Below, in pieces: positions 54,126 through 64,000 of a stretch of DNA of 64,000 bases; the stretch's first letter is position 1, and the number at the start of each line of letters is the position of its first letter. The notes beneath the pieces were generated by a model. The model was not told where the DNA came from and ran no database searches. It saw nothing but the letters and a program-made list of their open reading frames with translations. A program made the translations under genes and the position numbers. The stretch is taken from contig CAZSYM010000001.1 of NCBI GenBank assembly GCA_964611145.1, positions 1 through 64,000 on the forward strand. The letters run 5' to 3'. This DNA is from WFQV01 sp964611145. Its GTDB lineage: Bacteria > Bacteroidota > Ignavibacteria > Ignavibacteriales > Melioribacteraceae.

Positions 54126-55213
54126 GAGTTTAAAGCTTGTAAATTTCAGACTACACAGGGACAGTTCTTTACAATTTTCGGAAAACCTAAATTTTTTCAT
54201 AGGTGGAAACGGTCAGGGAAAGACTTCTCTCTTAGAAGCTATATATTATCTCTCAACCACCAAAAGCCTTATTGGTGCTTCGGATTCGGAAGCTGTTACC
54301 TTCGGGGAATCTTTCTTTGAAATCATCGGTTCTTTCGGAGGTTTAACTAATCACGGGGTTAAGGTATTTTATTCCAGCGAATCCAGAAAGAAGCAAGTCT
54401 TTTTGGATGATAAACAAATAAGTAATTCGACCGAAATAATAGGACGCTTTCCCGTTGTTACGCTCACTCAAAGCGACCATTACATTACCTTCGGCGCTCC
54501 GGCGGAGAGAAGGAAATTCGTTGACTCAGTTATTTCCCAAGCAAGTAAGGCATATTTGAGTCTATTGCTCGATTACGGGAAAGTCTTACGGCAAAGAGCC
54601 GCTCTGCTCAGGGAAATAAAAGATAAAGGATTGTCGAGGTTTAGAAGTGAACTCGATGCATGGACGGAAACATTGGCTAAGTTAGGTGCTCAAATTATAA
54701 AACACAGAGTAGATTTTATTCCTGTTTTTAAGGATTATTTGAAAAGTTCTTATTACGAAATAATGAAAGAAACGGAAATTCCTGATATTGAATATCCCTT
54801 TTTGAACGCAGGTGGGGATTTTCAACAAGAGCTTCTTTCCCAACTGGAGAACAAAAGAGAAGAAGAAATACAGCGCGGAAAAAATCTGATTGGTCCGCAC
54901 CGAGACGATTTTCTGTTTAAAATAAATGATATTGAGCTCAGACGCTACGGCTCGCAGGGACAACATAAAACTTTTCAAATAGCCCTCCGCTTCGCCCAGT
55001 TCTTTTATCTCAAGGATAAAATATCGAGAACCCCGATTTTCCTAATGGACGACATATTCGGGGAGCTGGATTCGGATAGGTCTCATAAAATTAGCGATTT
55101 TCTCAAAAGAGTGGGACAAGCATTCATTACTATGACGGATTTTACAAGTTACGAAGGGTTAATAAGTAAAGGGAAAGACTTTGTGATAAAGGTTGAAAAC
55201 GGGGTTTGCAGGT

Positions 55214-55221
<8 letters not shown>
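54115..55221 (+). CDS. recF: DNA replication and repair protein RecF
   Basis: This 368-aa SMC-like ATPase loads RecA at gaps. Walker A is GGNGQGKTSLLEAIYYL, the signature is YGSQGQHKTFQIALR, and Walker B is IFLMDDIFGELD. It overlaps dnaN by 11 bp and the next gene by eight, indicating coupled translation. Confidence 0.97.
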
Positions 55222-57467
<2,246 letters not shown>

Positions 57468-57495
57468 ATTTGTTGACAGAAATTGAAGGAAAAAA

Positions 57496-59961
57496 ATGGC
57501 TACTTTTTTTGAGAAGATAATACCCGTTGCTTTGGAAGAGGAGATGAAATCCTCTTATATTGATTATGCTATGTCCGTTATTGTTGCTCGAGCTTTACCC
57601 GACGTTCGGGACGGCTTAAAACCTGTGCACAGACGTGTTCTTTACGGCATGCACGAAATGGGGCTTAGCTGGAATAAACCTTTTAAGAAATCCGCAAGAG
57701 TGGTCGGAGATGTTTTGGGTAAATATCACCCGCACGGCGATAGCGCAGTTTATGATACAATGGTAAGAATGGTGCAGGATTTTTCCATGCGCTATCCGTT
57801 GCTGGCGGGACAAGGTAATTTCGGTTCCGTTGACGGCGACCCCCCGGCGGCTATGCGTTATACGGAGATAAAACTTGCCAAGATTGCCGACGAGATGCTC
57901 CGGGACCTGGATAAAAACACCGTTGATTTTATTCCCAACTTTGATGAATCCTTGCAAGAACCGACCGTTTTACCCGCGTACTTGCCAAATCTTTTGGTAA
58001 ACGGAGCGAGCGGAATAGCCGTCGGAATGGCTACAAATATACCGCCCCATAACCTTGGAGAGATAATCGATGGTTTGGTGGCGCTTATAGATAAACCGAG
58101 TCTGGAGGATAAGGAACTGCTCAACTATGTGAAGGCTCCTGACTTCCCCACAGGCGGGATAATTTACGGTTACGAGGGAGTGAGAGAGGCATATCTGACT
58201 GGCCGGGGAAAAATCACTATTCGAGCAAGAGCTAATATAGAAATACATAAAAATGACCGTGCTACGATTGTAATAAGCGAACTACCTTATCAAGTTAATA
58301 AGGCAAACCTAATAGAAAAAATAGCCGAGCTGGTTCGGGCGGGAAAGCTTTCCGATATTACGAACGTTAGAGATGAATCCGATAGGGATGGTTTGCGTGT
58401 GGTAATAGAAATGAAAAGAGACGCTCAACCTACGGTTATACTTAATCAACTCTATAAACACACGCAGATGCAAGTTACCTTTGGCGTAATAATGCTTGCG
58501 CTTGTGAATGGAGTGCCGAAAGTCCTAACACTCCGCGAGGTGATGAATCACTTCCTCGACCACAGAATGGAAGTGTTGATTCGCCGTACCAAATTTCAGC
58601 TGGAAGCGGCGGAAAAGCGCGCCCATATACTCGAAGGATATATAATTGCTCTGGACAATATCGACGAAGTGATTGAAATTATTAAGAAATCCCGAAACGT
58701 CGAGACCGCTAAAAACAATTTGATGAAACGTTTTAAACTTTCCGAAGTCCAGGCGAAAGCTATTCTCGATATGAGATTGCAACGCCTTACCGGTTTGGAA
58801 AGAAAGAAGATTGAAGACGATTACAAGGAAACTATTAAACTTATCGAAAAGCTGAAAGGTATATTGGAAAATGAGAAGAGAAGATTTAAGATAATCAAAG
58901 AGGAGTTGATAGAGCTTAGGGAAAAATACTCTGATGAAAGAAGAACGGAAATAGTTTACGATACCAAGGATTTCTCGCTGGAAGATATCATTGCCGAGGA
59001 AGATGTTGTAGTTACTATTTCACATCGCGGATTTATCAAACGCTTTCCCGTAAGCGGCTACCGTCGCCAGGCACGAGGCGGACGAGGAGTAACGGGCGCC
59101 GGAACAAAGGATGACGACTTTATCGAGCACATGTTTATTGCCTCTACGCATAACTATATAATGTTCTTTACCGATAAAGGGAAGGTTTACTGGCTTAAAG
59201 TTTACGAAATTCCCGAAGGCGGTAGGACGGCACGAGGTCGCTCGATTATAAATTTAATTCAAAAAGAGAAAGACGAAAACATCACCGCTTTCGTTGCGGT
59301 TAAAGAGTTTTCGGATGATAAATATTTAATGATGGCAACCAAGAACGGAACGGTTAAAAAGACGGTGCTTTCGGCATACTCCAACGTGCGAAAGGGCGGT
59401 ATAAATGCTATCAATCTCGTCGAAGGAGATAAATTGGTGGAAGTTAAGATGACGGATGGAAATAATGATGTGATTTTAGGGACGAGGAACGGATTAGCAA
59501 TTCGCTTTAATGAGAAAGATGTGCGCGAGATGGGCAGAACCGCCACGGGCGTTCGTGGAATAAAATTGGCACCGGACGACGAGGTGATAGGCTTGATAGT
59601 TCTTCGCTCCGCCGATACGCTTCTTGTCGTTACGGACAAGGGGTATGGAAAACGTAGTAAGATTTCCGATTATCGCATTACGCATCGCGGTGGAAAGGGA
59701 ATTCTTACCGTGAAGACGGGAGAAAAGAACGGCAAACTTATAGCAATGAAAGAGGTTAACGACAACGATGAATTGGTAATCATTTCGAACACGGGAATGG
59801 TGATTCGCCAAAGCGTGAAAGATATACGTGTAATGGGAAGAAACACGCAAGGCGTTCGGGTAATACGCCTTAGAGAAGGCGAAACCATTGCCGATATTGC
59901 CAAGGTTGTTAAGGAGGATAACGGGTTCAAAAACGGAGAAGAAAATAATAACCCCGAATAG
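57496..59961 (+). CDS. gyrA: DNA gyrase subunit A
   Basis: In this 821-aa protein the catalytic Tyr122 is in [10 protein letters not shown]. The region [10 protein letters not shown] has Ser83 and Asp87, the wild-type residues at the two classical quinolone positions. The C-terminal pinwheel domain starts near residue 500; the GyrA box reads [10 protein letters not shown], close to the consensus QRRGGRG. It lies 28 bp after gyrB. Confidence 0.97.
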   Translation: MATFFEKIIPVALEEEMKSSYIDYAMSVIVARALPDVRDGLKPVHRRVLYGMHEMGLSWNKPFKKSARVVGDVLGKYHPHGDSAVYDTMVRMVQDFSMRYPLLAGQGNFGSVDGDPPAAMRYTEIKLAKIADEMLRDLDKNTVDFIPNFDESLQEPTVLPAYLPNLLVNGASGIAVGMATNIPPHNLGEIIDGLVALIDKPSLEDKELLNYVKAPDFPTGGIIYGYEGVREAYLTGRGKITIRARANIEIHKNDRATIVISELPYQVNKANLIEKIAELVRAGKLSDITNVRDESDRDGLRVVIEMKRDAQPTVILNQLYKHTQMQVTFGVIMLALVNGVPKVLTLREVMNHFLDHRMEVLIRRTKFQLEAAEKRAHILEGYIIALDNIDEVIEIIKKSRNVETAKNNLMKRFKLSEVQAKAILDMRLQRLTGLERKKIEDDYKETIKLIEKLKGILENEKRRFKIIKEELIELREKYSDERRTEIVYDTKDFSLEDIIAEEDVVVTISHRGFIKRFPVSGYRRQARGGRGVTGAGTKDDDFIEHMFIASTHNYIMFFTDKGKVYWLKVYEIPEGGRTARGRSIINLIQKEKDENITAFVAVKEFSDDKYLMMATKNGTVKKTVLSAYSNVRKGGINAINLVEGDKLVEVKMTDGNNDVILGTRNGLAIRFNEKDVREMGRTATGVRGIKLAPDDEVIGLIVLRSADTLLVVTDKGYGKRSKISDYRITHRGGKGILTVKTGEKNGKLIAMKEVNDNDELVIISNTGMVIRQSVKDIRVMGRNTQGVRVIRLREGETIADIAKVVKEDNGFKNGEENNNPE

Positions 59962-59976
59962 AAAAAAGGTGATGAG

Positions 59977-61158
59977 ATGAGTGAAGAAAACATTAAGTTC
60001 GATTCTAAATGTGTGCATGCAGGTATTGAAGATTATGAGCATGGTCCTGTAATCCCTCCGATTTATCAGACGTCCACTTTTAAATTTGAATCGACTCAAC
60101 AGGGTGCGGCGCTGTTTAAAGGTGAGAAGGAAGGCTATATTTACACACGCATGAGCAATCCCACCGTAAATGCTATGGAGAAAGCTGTTGCCGAATTGGA
60201 GGGGGGATACAGAGCATTGGGAACAGCCAGCGGAATGGCGGCAATATCCACTACGCTTTTCACTCTTTTGAATGCCGGTGATCATATAGTCTTTTCCGAA
60301 GCCGTCTATGGACCCACGGCAACATTGATTGTTAATATTTTAAGTCGATTCGGAATTGAATCCACACCCGTGGACGGAACCGACCCGAAAAATATTCAAA
60401 AAGCCCTTAAACCCAATACTAAAGTTGTCTATGTGGAAACACCGGGTAATCCCACTTTGGCAATTACCGATTTGGAAGAGGCTGGGAAAATAGCTCATGG
60501 ACATGGCGCATTGTTCGTTGTGGATAATACTTTTATGAGTCCCGCGCTTCAAAAACCGTTTGAATTTGGAGCGGATGTGGTTGTTCATAGCATGACTAAG
60601 TTCTTGAACGGGCACGCCGATGTTGTGGCTGGAATAATAGTCGTTAAAAATAAGGATGATTACAAAAAGTTCCGCTCTGTGTTGAACCAGCTTGGCGGAG
60701 TGATTGATCCGTTTAATGCATTCTTAGTACATCGCGGTTTGAAAACTCTTGATATTAGAATGAAAAAACTTAGCGACAATGCTATGAAAATAGCGGAGTT
60801 TTTGGAAAGCCATCCGAAAGTGAAGTGGGTTCGCTACCCCGGTTTAAAAAGCCATCCCCAGTACGAAATTGCACTTAAACAACAAAAGGCTCCTGGCGGG
60901 ATGATTTCGTTCGAGCTTGAAGGTGGCTTTTCCGCTGGTGAGACGGTTATGAATTCGGTAAAACTTTGCACCCTGGCTGTTAGTCTTGGCGGAGTCGAAA
61001 CGTTGATACAACATCCTGCAAGTATGACTCATCTTTCGATGGGACAAAAAGCACGCGAGGAAGCGGGAATTACCGAAGGATTGGTTAGGCTTTCCGTGGG
61101 AATTGAAAACCCTGACGATTTGATTGACGATTTACGCCAAGCGTTGGATAAAATTTGA
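59977..61158 (+). CDS. Trans-sulfuration family PLP enzyme (methionine or cystathionine gamma-lyase type)
   Basis: This 393-aa Cys/Met metabolism PLP enzyme has the PLP Lys208 in HSMTKFLNGHADVVAG. Other landmarks are YIYTRMSNPTVNAME, ETPGNPTLAITDL and SVGIENPDDLIDDL. The Cys typical of true methionine gamma-lyases in the active-site loop is Pro here (AVYGPTATL), so cystathionine gamma-lyase, gamma-synthase or O-acetylhomoserine sulfhydrylase activity is equally possible. It follows gyrA by 15 bp. Confidence 0.9.
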   Translation: MSEENIKFDSKCVHAGIEDYEHGPVIPPIYQTSTFKFESTQQGAALFKGEKEGYIYTRMSNPTVNAMEKAVAELEGGYRALGTASGMAAISTTLFTLLNAGDHIVFSEAVYGPTATLIVNILSRFGIESTPVDGTDPKNIQKALKPNTKVVYVETPGNPTLAITDLEEAGKIAHGHGALFVVDNTFMSPALQKPFEFGADVVVHSMTKFLNGHADVVAGIIVVKNKDDYKKFRSVLNQLGGVIDPFNAFLVHRGLKTLDIRMKKLSDNAMKIAEFLESHPKVKWVRYPGLKSHPQYEIALKQQKAPGGMISFELEGGFSAGETVMNSVKLCTLAVSLGGVETLIQHPASMTHLSMGQKAREEAGITEGLVRLSVGIENPDDLIDDLRQALDKI

Positions 61159-61187
61159 GTTTGTTTTTATGGAATTGTGAAGACAGC

Positions 61188-61213
61188 AAGCCGACCTTGT
61201 GGTCGGCTTTTCT
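61188..61213 (+). terminator. Terminator after the trans-sulfuration gene
   Basis: Perfect 9-bp stem AAGCCGACC/GGTCGGCTT with a TTGT loop and trailing T tract. It lies 29 bases after the stop codon and separates the gyrase run from the convergent gene. Confidence 0.9.
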
Positions 61214-61249
61214 ATTTCGGATGTATTTGTCAACGGCGAAAAGAGATGC

Positions 61250-61960
61250 TTATTCTATTTCCAAGAAGTCTCCTAAAAATTCTTTGAGGTTTTGAATTTC
61301 CTCGTCGGATAGGCTTAGTGAGATGAAATCGGCATAATTGCTCAAAGCTATCACGGCGTTTCTATTTGTATCTTTGATTTCTATTTCGGCAAGTTTGCTT
61401 ACTATGTTGCGATTTACTTTTTGAATATCTTCGTATAGTTTACGAAGCTTTGTAAGCTTGAAATCCGTTTTTTTACCTTCCCACATTCTAAAAAACTGGG
61501 CAAGTATGTACATGGAAAGCACGCGTATTTCAGTTTCCTCCAAAGAGGCAAAAGGAAGGTGGAAACGAACAAGCGGTTTTAATTTTCCGATAATTGGACA
61601 ACCGCTCGATGCCATTATTATTCCCATTAAACTTGAGACACCGACTTGTACGGAGGTGTATTTGTACGAGCCGCGTAGATTGTTTTCAACAAAAATAATT
61701 GCCTTTTCGAAAGAGGGAACATCGGTGAAAAACTCAATTACTTCCGAAAGGTGATTGGCTAAAGGACAGTATTTATATTTTGAAGTAGGCAAAGGACAGT
61801 TTTCACAACGGAAATAACTCATTTTTGCCCATTCCGGTGGATCTTGTCTTACCGGTTTGGTAAGTAAAAGTGTTTTGGGATCAATGTTAATTTCGAATAG
61901 TCTTTTTCGCCCATCATTGAAGTGAAATTTGTAGAGAAATTTTAGAGTTTTGTTTTTCAT
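61250..61960 (-). CDS. Conserved hypothetical protein with Cys motif
   Basis: This 236-aa soluble protein is one I cannot place in a named family. An N-terminal beta-rich part (about 1-50) is followed by CENCPLPTSKYKYCPLANHL (three Cys, about 52-70), then YTSVQVGVSSLMGIIMASSG and CPIIGKLKPLVRFHLPF, which look like a conserved core, and a helical C-terminal half. The four Cys could bind a metal or form a redox site. It is monocistronic, between two terminators. Confidence 0.75.
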   Translation of the reverse strand: MKNKTLKFLYKFHFNDGRKRLFEINIDPKTLLLTKPVRQDPPEWAKMSYFRCENCPLPTSKYKYCPLANHLSEVIEFFTDVPSFEKAIIFVENNLRGSYKYTSVQVGVSSLMGIIMASSGCPIIGKLKPLVRFHLPFASLEETEIRVLSMYILAQFFRMWEGKKTDFKLTKLRKLYEDIQKVNRNIVSKLAEIEIKDTNRNAVIALSNYADFISLSLSDEEIQNLKEFLGDFLEIE

Positions 61961-62036
61961 TATTTAGCCCTTTCAATATTCAAGTGCTATAATACGGAAA
62001 ATATCTGCAGGAATCAATGATTTAAATCAAAAAAGA

Positions 62037-62068
62037 AAGCCGGTAACGAGGGGGTTCGAAACCGGCTT
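62037..62068 (-). terminator. Terminator of the SGNH hydrolase genes
   Basis: An 8-bp stem AAGCCGGT/ACCGGCTT with a 16-nt loop is followed on the minus strand by TTCTTTTTTGA. It lies 19 bases after the stop of the SGNH gene. Confidence 0.75.
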
Positions 62069-62086
62069 CAAAAAACTGTTTACAAA

Positions 62087-63535
62087 TTATTTTTCGTTTA
62101 GAAGAGCTTCAACTAGTAAATGTGCTACCTTTTTACCCCCCTGTAAATTGAAGTGTACATGATCTTGTGAAGCAAGTGGTGGATTATTAGTTACCCATTG
62201 GTGCATGCTATTTATTCCTCCCATTGCTTCAAACAGGTTCCAGAAAGCAACGTTTGTCTTTTTCGTTATTTCCATTTGCGCTTTGAGTAGTCTGAAAATC
62301 AAGGGGTCGGTAACAAATTTGCCTCCCTTGCGAATGCTTTTGTCCTGTACTCCAATGATTAAAATTGCAGCGCGTGGGAAAGCTTTTTTCAAGTGATTTA
62401 CCACCGTTACCATTTCTCTAACATACCAATCATAATTCCTTTTAATCATTGGTAAGGCATTTAATCCGAATTCAAGGAGTATTAATTTGTAATTTAAATA
62501 TCTTGCAAAATCTTTAAGGACGTGTGCATGAATTTGTTTTATATCTACTCCAGAGTTACCACGGAGAGGAAAGTTATCTAAATATATGCCGTTACCATTT
62601 TCTAAACTTACTCCATAAAATAAGGTTTTCGTTCCTGTCGGTACATCAATTCTGAATTTTTTGACTCCTCGTTTGGCTGTTACGATTTCTTGTTGTATTC
62701 CTTTTCTGCGTTTTGGTTTAATCTCGCCTTTTTGACGGTTTCCAAATTGATATTTTATGGGTTTACCGTCGGAGTTACTGTAAAATATTCTTGCAAGTTT
62801 GTATGGGAAAGAGTGTCTATAAAATCTCGTTGCTTCGAATTGTGCCCATGCGGAACCTTTCGGAATAAATATTTCTCCGCTTATGCCAAGTTCGTAATTA
62901 TGAGGATTGTTTGTGTATAAACTGTACATTTCCCAGTTGTCGGAAAAGGATTGTTTTGTGCTTATTCGAAATGTTATGTCTTTTCGAGTAATCGAGAGCC
63001 AACCGGGACCTCTACCCCCGAATTTTTTTTGCAATTCTTCTCGTATGTCCTGGGAAATTAAATCTCCCTCTATGCCGGAGTCCCCAAAGTGTGCAATTCT
63101 AACGACCTCTTTTCCCGTTCGGTTTAGCGCGCGATAGAATTTTTTCATTTGCGACAGATTGCCAATTATTTTTTGATATTTTGTTTTTGGTCCTCTGCCA
63201 AATGAGCTTTTCCTGAAAAAAAAGAAGCCTGCATAATTTTCAGTTCGATTTGAGTTTAAAAAAGATTCTTGTTTGGAGCTGTCCGAACTTGTCGAGTCGG
63301 CGCTCTCTTTGAGAAGTTGTTGATATTCTTTTAGGTATTCCTTATAACCTGAATCGGGTTCCTTTTCGGTATTTTGATTTTCATTCGATATCCTTAAGTC
63401 TGCTATTATATCTACATGCTTAAGTTTTACACCGAACACCTCTATATCTTTTGGTAGAAGAGAAAGCATTAACGCGAAAACAATTGTTAATCCTATTATT
63501 TTCAGAGGTTCGTTAATTTTGTTTTTCTCTTTCAT
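62087..63535 (-). CDS. Membrane-anchored SGNH/GDSL hydrolase-like protein
   Basis: This 482-aa protein has an N-terminal TM helix (about 12-28) and a low-complexity Glu/Ser linker (about 50-95). The SGNH domain shows block I RIAHFGDSGIEGD (Ser in GDS), block III-like LEFGLNALP with Asn, and block V SQDHVHFNLQG with the Asp and His pair. A beta-sandwich insert of about 130 residues sits between them. Such anchored SGNH proteins de-acetylate or acetylate cell-surface glycans. It follows another SGNH gene by 10 bp. Confidence 0.85.
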   Translation of the reverse strand: MKEKNKINEPLKIIGLTIVFALMLSLLPKDIEVFGVKLKHVDIIADLRISNENQNTEKEPDSGYKEYLKEYQQLLKESADSTSSDSSKQESFLNSNRTENYAGFFFFRKSSFGRGPKTKYQKIIGNLSQMKKFYRALNRTGKEVVRIAHFGDSGIEGDLISQDIREELQKKFGGRGPGWLSITRKDITFRISTKQSFSDNWEMYSLYTNNPHNYELGISGEIFIPKGSAWAQFEATRFYRHSFPYKLARIFYSNSDGKPIKYQFGNRQKGEIKPKRRKGIQQEIVTAKRGVKKFRIDVPTGTKTLFYGVSLENGNGIYLDNFPLRGNSGVDIKQIHAHVLKDFARYLNYKLILLEFGLNALPMIKRNYDWYVREMVTVVNHLKKAFPRAAILIIGVQDKSIRKGGKFVTDPLIFRLLKAQMEITKKTNVAFWNLFEAMGGINSMHQWVTNNPPLASQDHVHFNLQGGKKVAHLLVEALLNEK

Positions 63536-63545
63536 TTTTTTACTC

Positions 63546-64000
63546 CTATAAGTTGTATTTTCTCAAAATCTTTGCTACTTCTTCCGCCCATATTTTATAA
63601 CCTTTAGCTTTTAGGTGTGCACCGTCCCACGTAACGTCCTCACGCAAGAAACCGTCTTTGCTCAGTTTGCTGTTTAAATCAATGTATTCTATACCATGTT
63701 TTGTAGCATAATTCCTAAGGAGGTTGTTTAATTTGTTTACCTCTCGGTTTCTGTCTCTATTTACATCTCTTGGCTTTAGATCTGGACGGTGAGTTTTAAG
63801 CCATTCCTCTCCCCAAATTGGGCTTACATAAAGGGTAGATTGAATTACAGGAATTATCCCGTGTGCTTTTAGTCCCTCGATGACTTTTTTATATTTTTCG
63901 AAAATTAAATTCACAGGTGTCCAGTTAAATATGTCGTTGATTCCCCCCTGAACAAAACAGATTTTAGGACTAAGCTTGTAAACATATTCCATTCTTGCTA
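63546..64000 (-). CDS. SGNH/GDSL hydrolase, N-terminus outside window
   Basis: The frame is open to the right edge. Block III is VQGGINDIFNW and block V is DGAHLKAKGYKIWAEEV with the Asp-His pair, so the catalytic end is present, but block I with the nucleophile Ser must lie beyond 64000. The ATG at 63990-63992 falls inside the domain and is not the true start. The gene is in operon with the SGNH gene at 62087-63535. Confidence 0.85.
   Translation of the reverse strand, partial: ARMEYVYKLSPKICFVQGGINDIFNWTPVNLIFEKYKKVIEGLKAHGIIPVIQSTLYVSPIWGEEWLKTHRPDLKPRDVNRDRNREVNKLNNLLRNYATKHGIEYIDLNSKLSKDGFLREDVTWDGAHLKAKGYKIWAEEVAKILRKYNL

Overview
This 64 kb window comes from a low-GC draft assembly, most likely of the Ignavibacteria/Chlorobi side of the FCB (Bacteroidota) group. 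The evidence is a secreted carboxypeptidase with a C-terminal type IX secretion (T9SS) sorting domain, a GldG-type ABC system with a DUF4340 partner, a SecA with the long N-terminal insertions seen in this group, and the order dnaN-recF-DUF721-gyrB-gyrA. The phylum call is inference; there is no rRNA in the window.

Left end (1-1.5 kb). A partial gene at the edge resembles the start of Csh1/TM1802 (Cas8b), so a type I-B CRISPR-Cas locus may lie just outside. A small unknown gene and tRNA-Asp(GTC) follow. The 3' part of the tRNA is duplicated together with a GIY-YIG nuclease gene as a 345-bp tandem unit, interrupted by a 100-N scaffold gap.

Signalling block (1.4-17.1 kb). A minus-strand operon encodes an ECF sigma factor, an unknown membrane-anchored protein, three different sensor phosphatases of the RsbU/SpoIIE type, an RsbV-like STAS antagonist and an RsbW-like kinase. 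A second STAS protein and a histidine kinase are transcribed divergently. Then come a Nudix hydrolase, a Mut7-C protein, an EamA transporter and a LytS/LytR-type pair.

Transport and secreted hydrolase block (17.3-30.2 kb). It holds an SLC12-like cation-chloride cotransporter homologue, an M14 carboxypeptidase with T9SS tag, a Tat-exported glycosylasparaginase-type hydrolase, a two-domain M16 protease (split only by a false 100-N gap), an M1-M28-PDZ fusion peptidase and an aldehyde dehydrogenase. Together they suggest growth on peptides and glycopeptides.

Housekeeping block (30.3-61.2 kb). It holds secA, a TPR lipoprotein, an AlbA_2 regulator, a ClC channel with CBS and TrkA-C domains, a sufBCDS-DUF59-rrf2 operon with an inverted repeat at its promoter, the Gld-like ABC operon, rpiA, a nif3-family gene, a zinc-ribbon coiled-coil gene, a serine hydrolase, an AT-rich 0.5-kb region holding a hemerythrin remnant (possible origin region), dnaN-recF-dciA-like-gyrB-gyrA, and a trans-sulfuration enzyme.

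Right end (61.2-64 kb). An unknown cysteine-containing protein and two tandem SGNH hydrolases are on the minus strand; the last is cut by the window edge.
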